From positions 6,200,001 to 6,264,000 of the forward strand of contig NZ_CP036278.1 of NCBI RefSeq assembly GCF_007748035.1: a stretch of 64,000 bases of DNA, given 5' to 3'. Positions 18,176-26,785 of this stretch are shown here, piece by piece. Both the position numbers and the translations under genes were made by a program. Within the stretch, counting starts at the first letter, position 1; the number at the start of each line of letters is the position of its first letter. The stretch comes from Aeoliella mucimassa (GTDB lineage: Bacteria; Planctomycetota; Planctomycetia; Pirellulales; Lacipirellulaceae). Below the pieces are notes generated by a model. It worked only from the letters and a program-made list of their open reading frames with translations, was not told the DNA's origin and did not search any database.

Positions 18176-19543
18176 CTATTTGCGTAGCGGGTTCACGATG
18201 GCTTGCTCCACCGTGTCGGCGGTGAGCTCGATGCCGTCGACCAGATCGCGATCAGCAGTGCCGAGCGACTCGACCTTCTCCTGCTCCACAGTAAAGGTGA
18301 GAGCCAGGCGATGCAGCGATTCGTTTTCCACCGAAGGAGCCACCTGATAGCAATGCCATTCGACCGGTTGATCGTTCACCTTGCCAACCACCGTGACGCT
18401 CATCACCCGGCAACCCTGCGGATTGATCCATTGCTCGTCGGCGGCCACGTTGGTTGGCGAACTGCCCAGCGAGCGAAGCACGTCGGCGCGGAATTCGCCC
18501 AGCGCGGTATCGGCTTCCAGCGTACGTGGGGCGAGCTTCGTGATATTCGCGTGCGTCAGCATGCCATCCACGTTCACCCGACGGAGTGCCATGTTGCCGC
18601 CCGCCCGGCTCGTAACGTGCCACTGGGTGTCGTGCACCGCAGCGAATCCCATCCTTGGATTGGTGGTACGCACCAGTTGCTGTGGAGTCTCAAGCGCTTT
18701 CTCGGCGGTAGCCATCCGTTCGTCGGTCAGCGGCGAGTCGCTCGCAGCCGGCGTGCGACGGATGCGAATCTTGGTCACGACGTCCAAACCAGGGGTCGCA
18801 GGGCCGACTTGCCGCTTCTGCCGAATCGCCAAGTTGAAGTGCGTGAGCTGACCTTGGGCCAGGTTCACCAAGTAGATGCCATCGAGTTCCAGGGTAACCG
18901 CTGCTCCGTGAATGGTGCCTTGCACGCTACCAGCGAGTTGGCAGCGGGCGTACTGTGGATTCGAATCGCTCAGCACGTTGGAAACTTCGCACTGCTCGAT
19001 GCTGTCGAGGCCGGTCAGCACCTGCAAGGTGGCCATGTCGGCCTGCCACGAATCGCCCTTCTCCACATCGCGGGCGGGTAACAACCACTCGAGTACGAGC
19101 GAGTCGCCAACGACGTCGACCAGGTCGAACTCTTCTTGCTCTAGCGGACCAGCCACCCCGCACAGCAGGCGAGTACCGCCCTGGAGTTTGGCGACCATCA
19201 ACCGATGCTCGTCAGTTAGCTGCAAGTTGCGGGTGTTATTTCCCACCTTAGTGGTAGCCGATGCTTCCGTGTAATACCGGATGCTTTGCACCGTATCGCC
19301 GGGTTGCCGAACTTCGTCGTACCCGAGTTTGGCTTCGACATGCACCGGAGTCTTGGTTGGTTGTTTGGGATCGCTCGGCTCGAACACCAGATCGCCGCCG
19401 AGTTCGAGTTCGAGCTGCACGGATTGCCGAACGCCGAGCGCGTCGTCAGGCCCCAACTCGATGGCCGGCGCCACGGCCGCAGGTAGTAGCGAACAGGCAA
19501 AACCTACCGTGGCAACCAGAAAATTGAGGGGGCGAACAGACAT
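18176..19543 (-). CDS. Secreted protein of unknown function
   Basis: 455 aa with a signal peptide (MSVRPLNFLVATVGFACSLLPAAVAPA). The mature part is beta-rich, with repeated strand patterns such as VEAKLGYDEVRQPG and LELDGIYLVNLAQGQLTHFNLAIRQKRQVGP, and no catalytic motif that I know. A WLLPARDVEKGDSWQ segment resembles planctomycete proteins that compare total and mean values in a DUF6263-like way, but this is not firm. It is 105 bp upstream of the DUF2237 gene on the same strand. Confidence 0.65.
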   Translation of the reverse strand: MSVRPLNFLVATVGFACSLLPAAVAPAIELGPDDALGVRQSVQLELELGGDLVFEPSDPKQPTKTPVHVEAKLGYDEVRQPGDTVQSIRYYTEASATTKVGNNTRNLQLTDEHRLMVAKLQGGTRLLCGVAGPLEQEEFDLVDVVGDSLVLEWLLPARDVEKGDSWQADMATLQVLTGLDSIEQCEVSNVLSDSNPQYARCQLAGSVQGTIHGAAVTLELDGIYLVNLAQGQLTHFNLAIRQKRQVGPATPGLDVVTKIRIRRTPAASDSPLTDERMATAEKALETPQQLVRTTNPRMGFAAVHDTQWHVTSRAGGNMALRRVNVDGMLTHANITKLAPRTLEADTALGEFRADVLRSLGSSPTNVAADEQWINPQGCRVMSVTVVGKVNDQPVEWHCYQVAPSVENESLHRLALTFTVEQEKVESLGTADRDLVDGIELTADTVEQAIVNPLRK

Positions 19544-20176
19544 ATTGGCGATTCCTATTCTTGCGCAGGCGGTCCCGCTGGGCTTACTTCTCGACCTGTC
19601 GGGTAAAATCGACTGCGACGGGTAAGAAAGTTCACTTCACCCGGCGAGGACTCCGCATTGTTAAGCTGGGTAAGCTCTCAGAAATAAGACCTGGAGAATA
19701 TGAATCCCGCATGGATCACTCAAATTGCCCTAAACCCCGGTGATTCCGGGGGTTGCGGTGAATCGTTTGTGAAACATTTCACGAACCAGGGAAGAAATCC
19801 GGCTCGCGGCGCGAACTTTCTCTCGACCCAATTCCGTCTTACTGCGTACAAGACCCAATTCCGTCTTACTGCGTACAACAAGTACAGTCCGAATGCCGCT
19901 AGCAAACCTTGACGCGACTCGGCATGGCGCATACGCCGGGGCTGGCCAGATTTTGGTCTCCAAGATGGCAGGCCTCGCGACGAAATCCTAACTAGCATCC
20001 CCCTGCGATGCTGTTTCCCTCACCCTTAACCCGTTCGAAGTTCCCAACCCAAGGATCCCGCTGACCAAGACTCGGAACCACGTACCATTTGCTGGCCGCC
20101 TGTAATGTTGCTAGCAGCGAATTGACCGCATGGAGTGTACGGACCGAAGAGGCGAAACGCGAAAGAGGTGCCCAGC
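19544..20176 (+). other. Intergenic region with a 27-bp tandem duplication
   Basis: 633 bp between divergent genes. It holds an exact 27-bp tandem repeat (see separate entry) and otherwise nothing I can name. Short open frames here have no start signals or domains. The segment just upstream of 20177 contains aaagaggtg as ribosome binding site of the sigma factor gene. Confidence 0.5.
19825..19878 (+). repeat. Two tandem copies of a 27-bp unit
   Basis: The unit gacccaattccgtcttactg + cgtacaa occurs at 19825-19851 and again, without change, at 19852-19878. Being exact, it is probably recent, by slippage or a small duplication. Confidence 0.9.
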
Positions 20177-21850
20177 ATGCATCGCCACTATCAATCCGAC
20201 GCTATACGACGCCTACGTGACCAGCAGGTAAGGTACGCCCCGCGCGCCAAACGCCTGCAACAAGTCGAGGCCGCCGAACATCTCATTGCCGATACGGTCG
20301 CCGACAAGACCTACACGTACGAGTACGTGTGCTATCGCGTCACCGGTTATCGTCCCGACGCCAACAACGAAGACGCCAAGCAGCAAATGCAAGGCGAAGA
20401 TCTGCTGCACGACCTGCGGCTGTTGGTGGAAGACCTTTCGGACTCCATTGATCTCGATGCCGAAGCGGTCGGCGAGCAAGTGCTTACCGTCGAGCAGCTA
20501 GCGCGTCAGTTCAACGTATCGACCAAAACCATCTCGCGCTGGCGCGAACTGGGCCTCGTGAGCCGCCGGTTCGTGTTCGACGGTCGCAAACGAGTGGGAT
20601 TCCTTCGCAGCAGCGTCGACCGCTTTGTGAAGAACAATGGCAAGCGCGTTTCGCGCGGTGCCCGCTTCAGCCAACTCACCGACGAACAGCGTAACGAGAT
20701 CATCGCTGGCGCTCGTCGCCTGGCGAGCGGCGGTGCCTGCCAGAGCGAAATCTCCCGGCGACTCGCCGAGCGTTCGGGTCGTAGTGTGGAGACCATCCGC
20801 TCGACGATCCGTCAGTTCGACAAAGAAAATCCACAGATGGCAATCTTCCCCAGTGCGAAGTTGCCAATCACCCCCGCGCAGAAGCAGCGACTCTTCCAAC
20901 AGTATCGCCGGGGGATGCCGATCGAAAAGCTGATGAAGCAATACGGTCGCACCAAGACCACGATCTATCGTGTGATCAACGAGATCCGCGTGGCCGAGGT
21001 CATGGAGTTGCCGCTCGACTTCATCCCCAACCCACGGTTCAGCCGCAAGGGTGCCGACAATGCATGCCTGGGCGAGATGCCCGAGGCCGACAAGCCGACC
21101 CGCAAGGCGAAGATGCCAAGCGGATTGCCCCCGTACCTGGCCGCCCTGTACGAAATGCCGCTGCTCACTCGCGAGCAGGAAGCCCACTTGTTCCGCAAGT
21201 ACAACTACTTGAAGTTCAAGGCGTCGAAGCTTCGCGACTCGCTCGATCCAGCCAACCCCAAGGCGACGCTGCTCGACGACATCGAAGCCCTGTACGATCG
21301 CATCGTCACCACGAAGAACGAGATTGCCCGGGCCAACTTGCGATTGGTGGTCTCGATCGCCAAGCGTCACGTTACGCCCGATCAAAACTTCTTCGAGCTA
21401 GTGAGCGACGGCAACATGTCGCTGCTCCGTGCGATTGAGAAGTTCGACTTCGCCCGCGGCAACAAGTTCAGCACGTACGCCACGTGGGCGATCATGAAGA
21501 ACTTCGCCCGCACGATTCCCAGCGAGTTCAAGCATCGTGATCGCTTCCGCACGAGCCACGACGAACTGTTCGCGGCCACCGAGGAATCGCGGGCCAATCC
21601 GATGCTGGCCGAGTCGGTGCAATCGCATCGCGAGCAACAGATCGAGCGAATCCTTCGCCGGCTCGACGAACGCGAGCAGAAGATCATCATTGGGCGATTC
21701 GGCCTGGATCACAGCCAGGAACCGCAAACCCTGAAAGAAGTAGGTGCCGAACTTGGAGTTACCAAGGAACGCATCCGCCAGATCGAACTACGGGCGCTCA
21801 GCAAACTGCGTCAAGCAGCCAAAGAAGAGAAGATCGCTCTCGATCTATAA
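20177..21850 (+). CDS. Sigma-70 family factor with long helix-turn-helix N-terminus
   Basis: 557 aa from ATG 20177, preceded by aaagaggtg. The N-terminal half has three DNA-binding-like units: a MerR/excisionase-like helix-turn-helix (about 103-150, LTVEQLARQFNVSTKTISRWRELGLV), a second at about 187-214 (SEISRRLAERSGRSVETIRSTI) and a third at about 246-271 (MPIEKLMKQYGRTKTTIYRVINEI). Then come sigma region 1.2-like (319-348), region 2 (383-446: RANLRLVVSIAKRH, DGNMSLLRAIEKFDFARGNKFSTYATWAI) and region 4 (495-546, with GVTKERIRQIELRALSKLR). Region 3 is almost absent. It should direct RNA polymerase to a promoter class; the extra domains may bind operator DNA or an effector. Similar long sigma factors seem peculiar to planctomycetes. 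Confidence 0.88.
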   Translation: MHRHYQSDAIRRLRDQQVRYAPRAKRLQQVEAAEHLIADTVADKTYTYEYVCYRVTGYRPDANNEDAKQQMQGEDLLHDLRLLVEDLSDSIDLDAEAVGEQVLTVEQLARQFNVSTKTISRWRELGLVSRRFVFDGRKRVGFLRSSVDRFVKNNGKRVSRGARFSQLTDEQRNEIIAGARRLASGGACQSEISRRLAERSGRSVETIRSTIRQFDKENPQMAIFPSAKLPITPAQKQRLFQQYRRGMPIEKLMKQYGRTKTTIYRVINEIRVAEVMELPLDFIPNPRFSRKGADNACLGEMPEADKPTRKAKMPSGLPPYLAALYEMPLLTREQEAHLFRKYNYLKFKASKLRDSLDPANPKATLLDDIEALYDRIVTTKNEIARANLRLVVSIAKRHVTPDQNFFELVSDGNMSLLRAIEKFDFARGNKFSTYATWAIMKNFARTIPSEFKHRDRFRTSHDELFAATEESRANPMLAESVQSHREQQIERILRRLDEREQKIIIGRFGLDHSQEPQTLKEVGAELGVTKERIRQIELRALSKLRQAAKEEKIALDL

Positions 21851-21884
21851 CCATCGAGTTCCGCGATCGCATGAACCACTCCAT

Positions 21885-21940
21885 CCTCTCCCAGCCTCTC
21901 TCCCTTTCGGGGGGAGAGGCACCATGGGAGGGGATTTTTT
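21885..21940. terminator. Strong hairpin terminator, both directions
   Basis: An 11-bp near-perfect stem (gcctctctccc 21894-21904 with ggggggagaggc 21909-21920, loop tttc) is extended outward by cctctccca/tgggagggg. On the plus strand a T6 run follows at 21935-21940. It ends the sigma factor gene and lies just before the stop of the converging 21944-22975 gene. Confidence 0.8.
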
Positions 21941-21943
21941 CAT

Positions 21944-22975
21944 TTACTGACGCTGCGTGCCCGACGAGGCTTGAGCCTGCTGCGGCATTTGCTCTACGAC
22001 GCGTTTCCAACCAAACGGAGTGGTCGGTTCGCTGAATAGCGAGTTCATCGCGCTGGCGAGCATGCTGTTGACGTTCGATCCTTCCAGATCGAACACAAAC
22101 TGATCCCACATCGGCTGGCGAGGATCGCTGGGGTATACGATGCGAATTCCAGCAGGCATCAGCGGCTTGCCAGGTTCGTTCCGCAGAGCAACCCACACGT
22201 CGGAATACTCAGCTGCATCGGCTTGACGCTTCGGCTTGGCGTGAAGGCCGATGTACCCATCGCGGCACAGGTCTTTCGCTGGTTCGAACCAAAACCGTTC
22301 CTTCAGATCGGCCGCCTTGGCACCGAACAAGAAGGGCAGGGGACCCTCCACGATGTTTTCTCCTTGCAGATCAGGAGGAATCGGAGTGACCACCAGCTGC
22401 TTCGGATCCGTATGTGTGCGGTATTGATAGATGTTCTTGCCGTTACTTACCCAATGCTCTCCGGGCAACTCGTTTCCTTTGTTGTCGACCGGCTTCGCAT
22501 ACTCACCGAGCGGTTGCTGCGGCTGCGGTTGAACAGGTTGATTAGGATCGGTCGCAGGGCGTGACTTCGGCATCCACACCAACGACTCCACGATCTCGAA
22601 ACTCCCTTTGTCGGGCTTGTGGTAGCTGAGCTTGCCCTTCTCCTTGGCGAACAACGACACGCGGTTTGGATCCGGCCCGTTGATGTTGTAACGCGCCCGT
22701 TCGAACTCGCAGGAGAAGTTCTTTACCTGGTTGCTGTCCGATTCCCATTTGGCCAGCACCTGATCGAGCCATCGTTGATGCTCAACCGGCACCACAAACG
22801 GAGGCATCGGCGCCCCCGGCAACGTCTGCCCAGCCTGAGGCTGCACGCCTTGCGGCTGAACCGCGGGCTGGGTTTGCGTTCGCGCGGGAATAGTCGTCCC
22901 CGGCTGCTGAGCGAACAGCGTCGCGCAGCACATCGACAGGAGGGCAGTCAGTACGATTGTCTTCGGGCGAGGCAT
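21944..22975 (-). CDS. Secreted TIGR03009-like planctomycete protein
   Basis: 343 aa. A signal peptide (MPRPKTIVLTALLSMCCATLFA) is followed by a Pro/Gln-rich linker (about 25-60) and then a LolA-like domain: LDQVLAKWESDSNQVKNFSCEFERARYN, GKLSYHKPDKGSFEIVESLV, WVSNGKNIYQYRTHTDPKQLVVTPIP, PFLFGAKAADLKERFWFE. This layout matches TIGR03009, a domain I know only from planctomycetes, whose role is unknown; the resemblance to LolA suggests a lipid or lipoprotein binding fold in the envelope. It ends with a Gln-rich tail. Confidence 0.75.
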   Translation of the reverse strand: MPRPKTIVLTALLSMCCATLFAQQPGTTIPARTQTQPAVQPQGVQPQAGQTLPGAPMPPFVVPVEHQRWLDQVLAKWESDSNQVKNFSCEFERARYNINGPDPNRVSLFAKEKGKLSYHKPDKGSFEIVESLVWMPKSRPATDPNQPVQPQPQQPLGEYAKPVDNKGNELPGEHWVSNGKNIYQYRTHTDPKQLVVTPIPPDLQGENIVEGPLPFLFGAKAADLKERFWFEPAKDLCRDGYIGLHAKPKRQADAAEYSDVWVALRNEPGKPLMPAGIRIVYPSDPRQPMWDQFVFDLEGSNVNSMLASAMNSLFSEPTTPFGWKRVVEQMPQQAQASSGTQRQ

Positions 22976-23120
22976 GAACCTATTCTCTCCGAGATATCAG
23001 GAGCAATGCAAAGTTGGGAAGGGCCCGGAGTGTAGCAAGCACGCCGATCCGCACCTATAGCATTCACGTTCGGGAAATAGCAGCCTTTTGCCTTAGGGCT
23101 AGCGATGCTAGCACTCGCTT

Positions 23121-23516
23121 GTGGGGGAGTATCGAATACGAAGCAAGGGCCTGCGTGACGCGCAATGGAAACTCGACTTGATCGAGCGGTACTGCACTGC
23201 TCCGGTTCGTAACATTGGCAACGACCACGTGAATGGGCACATCGGTTTCTTGTGTTACATGCTGTGGGATATCTTCGTGCTCTATCCTGGCAATTCCTCG
23301 GCAGCCATGATGGAGGAATCCGTAGGGGTGATGGACTCGGCAATTCATTCCCAGAACGACCAATGCATCACCTCTGCGATTCACAGCCTGGGTCACTGGG
23401 TGAGAGAGGTACACTCTGCTCGACGGGTGCTCAATCGCTGGCTACGTTCGCCCACCACTACCAATGCTGTAGTCATCGACTACGCCAAAATCGCGAAGAC
23501 CGGTTACATCCTGTGA
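23121..23516 (+). CDS. Hypothetical protein, possibly a decayed fragment
   Basis: 131 aa starting with GTG at 23121. Residues such as GHIGFLCYMLWDIFVLYPGNSSAAMMEESVGVMDSAIHSQNDQCITSAIHSLGHWVREVHSARRVLNRWL look like a genuine folded helical repeat protein rather than noise, with SAIHSLGHW as the most distinctive part. No start-site signal is clear. A different frame just upstream (ATG at about 23108) reads a short lipoprotein-like start, MLALACGG, and then stops, so a frameshift near 23120-23160 may have split an older lipoprotein gene. The family is not recognised. Confidence 0.4.
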   Translation: MGEYRIRSKGLRDAQWKLDLIERYCTAPVRNIGNDHVNGHIGFLCYMLWDIFVLYPGNSSAAMMEESVGVMDSAIHSQNDQCITSAIHSLGHWVREVHSARRVLNRWLRSPTTTNAVVIDYAKIAKTGYIL

Positions 23517-23606
23517 CTCGGCGACTACCGTATATTCTTTGAAGCTGAAATCCTACAATTAAACCATTGCAACTAGCGAATTACACCTAAATCACAGGAA
23601 CACGGC

Positions 23607-23619
23607 ATGCTGGATACTA
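23607..23619 (+). pseudogene. Displaced 5' end of the gene now at 24787
   Basis: An ATG at 23607, with aggaa eight bases upstream, opens four codons (M-L-D-T) and runs into the IS630 element. Removing the element and one TA restores the frame: M-L-D-T-S-G and then the Met at 24787. This is the original translation start of the 24787-25386 gene. Confidence 0.75.
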
Positions 23620-24779
23620 GTACGTCTTTCCTGAAATCCATTCCGCTGCTATATGCTGCGGAATGAAAAAGCACATTGTTTGCCTGGACCACCAGGCCCG
23701 TGGAGGTTTGGAGCAGCTAGCACGCTCAGGCGCCCGCGCGGCGCAAGTGGTGCGTCGCTGCCAGATATTATTGAAATCGGACTCGGGATGCACCGACGAA
23801 GAGATCGCCGAGCATGTGGGCTGCACGACGCGCAACGTCCGAGCCGTCCGAAAGCGGTTCTGCGAAGAGGGCGTCCAGCGGGCGGTGTACGATGCGCCTC
23901 GCTCGGGCCGCCCCCCAGAGTTCACCAAGCGGCAGCAGCAACAGGTAATCGCCCTGGCGTGCAGCGAGCCGCCCGAGGGACGGGCTCGCTGGACGCTGGA
24001 ATTGTTGTGCGAGCACGCGGTGAAGGAAGGCTTCGTCGATTCGCTCAGCGTGACGGAGGTCTCGCTGTGGCTCAAGGAACACGACCTGAAGCCGTGGCGA
24101 AAAAAACTTGGTGCGTGCCCAAGCTGAACGACGAGTTCTGTGAGCGGATGGAGGACGTCCTCGAGCAGTACGAGAAGCCGCTCGACCCGAACGAGCCGGT
24201 CGTCTGCCTCGACGAGCAGCCCTATCAGAGGGTCGACGACGCGCGGCCGCCCGAGCCCGCGGCACCCGGCAAGATCGCGAAGCAGGACTACGAGTACCGC
24301 CGCTGCGGAACCTGCAGCGTGTTCGTGGCGGTCGAGCCGAAGGCGGGCAAGCGATTCGTTCAGGCCAAGCGTCACCGCAAGCGAGCCGACTTCGCCCGGT
24401 TCGTCCGCGACCTCTTGAAGCGCTATCCCGACGCAGAGCGGGTTCATCTGGTGATGGACAACCTCAACACGCACAACGAGAAGTCGTTGATCGAAACCTT
24501 TGGCGAGGAGGCGGCTCGGCCAATGCTGGAGCGGATTGTGTGGCATTTTACCCCCAAGCATGCCAGTTGGCTCAACATGGCCGAGATCGAAATCTCGGCC
24601 ATACAGCGACAATGCCTGGGACGTCGGTTGGCTTCGCTCGACAAGGTTCAAAGCGAACTCTCCCACTGTTCACGCGACCGCAATCGGAAGAAAATCAAAA
24701 TCAATTGGACCTTCCATCGAAAAGACGCCAAACGCGTCTTCCCTGAACTCTATAGGAAATGACTTCCGGGACGACGTAC
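23620..24779 (+). mobile_element. Complete IS630-family element, copy 2
   Basis: 1160 bp. Ends are imperfect inverted repeats of about 26 bp that begin GTACGTC on both sides and continue with partial identity (TTTCCTGAAATCCATTCC against GTCCCGGAAGTCATTTCC). Both flanks read CTAG with TA (23618-23619 and 24780-24781) as the duplicated target, as known for IS630. It encodes one transposase in two frames. It is in inverted orientation to the copy at 1-674. Confidence 0.93.
23663..24762 (+). CDS. IS630-family transposase with programmed -1 frameshift
   Basis: The first frame (23663-24127, 154 aa) holds a helix-turn-helix and linker region. The second frame runs to 24762 and holds the DDE core: Asp in VCLDEQP, Asp in LVMDNLNTH, Glu in ASWLNMAEIEI. 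The frames meet at A-AAA-AAA-C (A run 24100-24106); a -1 shift there gives a fused protein of about 366 aa, in line with IS630 transposases. Without the shift the first frame ends as a short protein with the DNA-binding part only. The sequence matches copy 1 with no visible change, so the element is probably young and active. Confidence 0.88.
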
Positions 24780-24786
24780 TAGTGGG

Positions 24787-25386
24787 ATGTTTGCAGAGTC
24801 AGCACGGCTAATAGAAGACGTTGCGTCGAATCCGCTACCCGTTGCTACTGGCATGTCGAAGTGGTTCGACTATTGCGATTCCGTCGCGCCTGCTCATACG
24901 GAGCTATGGACCCAGCTTCGCCAACTCGATTTCGACTCGGATCAAGAACGACTGACGAACTGGTTATCGGAACTACTCACAGCCGAGCCACCTTCGGAAG
25001 AGATTAATGGTCTCTGGTTTGGTTTATTCAATCCTTGCACCGATGATGGTGAAGCAATATGCCAAACCTACATTGGTGGATCCACCGATTTTGATGCGGA
25101 TTCCGAGTCCGACGAGTGGGTTTGCAATCTTAAATATCTACCAGACGGGAGATATGCCGAATCGAAGGTACTGCCTGAAATCTACCGCCGCGTAGAATTG
25201 CTCGAAGAAGACAATCTCTTCTACCTTGGTGAAGCCTTCTTGTGCCACGGGTACCTTGCTCTCGTTATTTCGAACTGGTGTCATGGCCCCATGCGAACGC
25301 AGTTGCTTAAGTCCGCACCGATTCGGGCGGTAGTGATGGGGCACGATAGTGGAGACTTCTATCGCATGGCTGTGTTAAAGCCCTGA
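24787..25386 (+). CDS. Hypothetical protein, N-terminus split by IS630
   Basis: 199 aa from the ATG at 24787, 8 bp past the IS end. The native protein began at 23607 (MLDTSG-MFAES...), so only six residues are lost if translation can restart here; no good ribosome binding site is left, so expression is doubtful. The sequence is acidic, with W/Y-rich segments such as NGLWFGLFNPCTDDGEAICQTYIGGS and YLALVISNWCHGPM. It resembles immunity-type proteins in general pattern (small, acidic, aromatic), and the more AT-rich codon use suggests acquired DNA. I do not recognise the family. Confidence 0.6.
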   Translation: MFAESARLIEDVASNPLPVATGMSKWFDYCDSVAPAHTELWTQLRQLDFDSDQERLTNWLSELLTAEPPSEEINGLWFGLFNPCTDDGEAICQTYIGGSTDFDADSESDEWVCNLKYLPDGRYAESKVLPEIYRRVELLEEDNLFYLGEAFLCHGYLALVISNWCHGPMRTQLLKSAPIRAVVMGHDSGDFYRMAVLKP

Positions 25387-25420
25387 CAAGGAAGAGGCCA
25401 TCAACCCGCACATCGCTCAA

Positions 25421-26728
25421 CTACTCCCCCGTATCCCCAACCCTTCGCCCTATATAGCGATAGCCCTTATCGGGATGCGAGCGGGCGTTCATGGCGTTGG
25501 TGAGCCCGGTCCATGTTTTCTCTTCGTCTCCCACAAACGACACGACTCCGTTCGCGTTTGGCGAATCAGCGACCAGCGTCTCGCGTTGCTCCGTTTTCCC
25601 GTGGGCGGTATGGCGGGCGACTCGGTTGCACGACGCGACGATGCAGTTCTGCAGCACCACTCCCCCGTCGGCATGGTCGTCTGTTAGCACGGCCGCATCG
25701 GTGAGACCGAAAAAGGTCGAGTCGGTTACCACCACCGAACCACCGTTGTTCCACAGCCCCACGGTTCCCCGCCCGGCAAAACAGTTGGTTAGGGTGCCAT
25801 CGTCCCAGAGTCGGTATTGCCGGGAGTTGTCGACCGCGACGCAATCTCGAAGCTTGATACCGCGGGGCTTCAAGTCGAATCCCCCATCTTGATTCCGGAT
25901 CGCCCGACAGCGGACGAACTCGACGTTCGTGGTCGTTTTCTCCACGACGAAACCATCTCCGTTTTTGTACTTCCGATCCTGCAATGGCATCCGGTTATTT
26001 TGAGCCAGGCAATCCTGAAACAGAAAATCGGTTTGTTGCTCGCTGGATTGATTGACAATAAACCCGAAAGGAAACAGCTCGGTCTGCTTCTCCCACTCCG
26101 CATCGCCTGTGGAGCAGTCGGCCGTGCACTCCAGGAGCTGAATGTGGGAGCACCCTTCCTCGAATCGAAATCCGTGCTTGCTGTAGCGACTGAGATCGCA
26201 GCCTTTGAGAGTCGTATTCGTGCACCCAGCAAGATAAAAACCGTGCCTCATCCATTGCATATCGATATTGCGAAACACCAGCTGGCTCGACTTCTTGAGT
26301 CCTTTGCTGGAAGGAACATGCACTCCCATCTTAAAACGCTCGATCCGCAAATCGGTGAGGGTGACATTGGAGACACCCGCATCGATCCGAATCGCAGTAG
26401 CCCCTTCGGCGGGCGATTCGATAGACCACGATCCTCGCAGGCATGGCAAACCCTCTCCGCGATCGACTCCGGCAATGACCTTGGGAGCCGGTGGCTCTCC
26501 TCCCACTTTTAAATTCAGCTTGGCAGCGGAGTAGACTCCGCTACCGAGTAGCAGCCTGTCGCCCGGTTGCATGACTTCGTTGAAGACCGTCGACAGGGAA
26601 TCTTTTCCCAGGGCGTTGCTCCAGTCCGATCCATCCTGAAGACCAGCACCAGTCGGGGTCGCGTGGAAGTCAGCTCCGTACGCAGCACCGATCACACAAA
26701 GGTACGCCATGATCCATTGTTTGAGCAT
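25421..26728 (-). CDS. Secreted right-handed beta-helix protein
   Basis: 435 aa with a signal peptide (MLKQWIMAYLCVIGAAYGA) followed by a typical beta-helix entry: FHATPTGAGLQDGSDWSNALGKDSLSTVFNEVMQPGDRLLLGSGVY. The rest has coil repeats with polar ladders (SNVTLTDLRIERFKMGV, NTTLKGCDLSRYSKHGFRFEEG, TNVEFVRCRAIRNQDGGFDLKPRG). The fold occurs in polysaccharide lyases and glycoside hydrolases; no lyase calcium/Lys-Arg site can be pinned down, so catalysis is unproved. Likely a secreted sugar-binding or sugar-cutting protein. Confidence 0.75.
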   Translation of the reverse strand: MLKQWIMAYLCVIGAAYGADFHATPTGAGLQDGSDWSNALGKDSLSTVFNEVMQPGDRLLLGSGVYSAAKLNLKVGGEPPAPKVIAGVDRGEGLPCLRGSWSIESPAEGATAIRIDAGVSNVTLTDLRIERFKMGVHVPSSKGLKKSSQLVFRNIDMQWMRHGFYLAGCTNTTLKGCDLSRYSKHGFRFEEGCSHIQLLECTADCSTGDAEWEKQTELFPFGFIVNQSSEQQTDFLFQDCLAQNNRMPLQDRKYKNGDGFVVEKTTTNVEFVRCRAIRNQDGGFDLKPRGIKLRDCVAVDNSRQYRLWDDGTLTNCFAGRGTVGLWNNGGSVVVTDSTFFGLTDAAVLTDDHADGGVVLQNCIVASCNRVARHTAHGKTEQRETLVADSPNANGVVSFVGDEEKTWTGLTNAMNARSHPDKGYRYIGRRVGDTGE

Positions 26729-26785
26729 CGTCTTTAGTTCCCGTCTGCTTCCTCACTTCGATACGAACCGCCGGGCGGGGTTGGA

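Noticed and set aside
1-24779. Composite transposon made by the two IS630 copies
   Set aside because: The enclosed 23 kb holds core genes (panB, mtnA, sigma factor); each copy has its own CTAG target, so two separate insertions are simpler.
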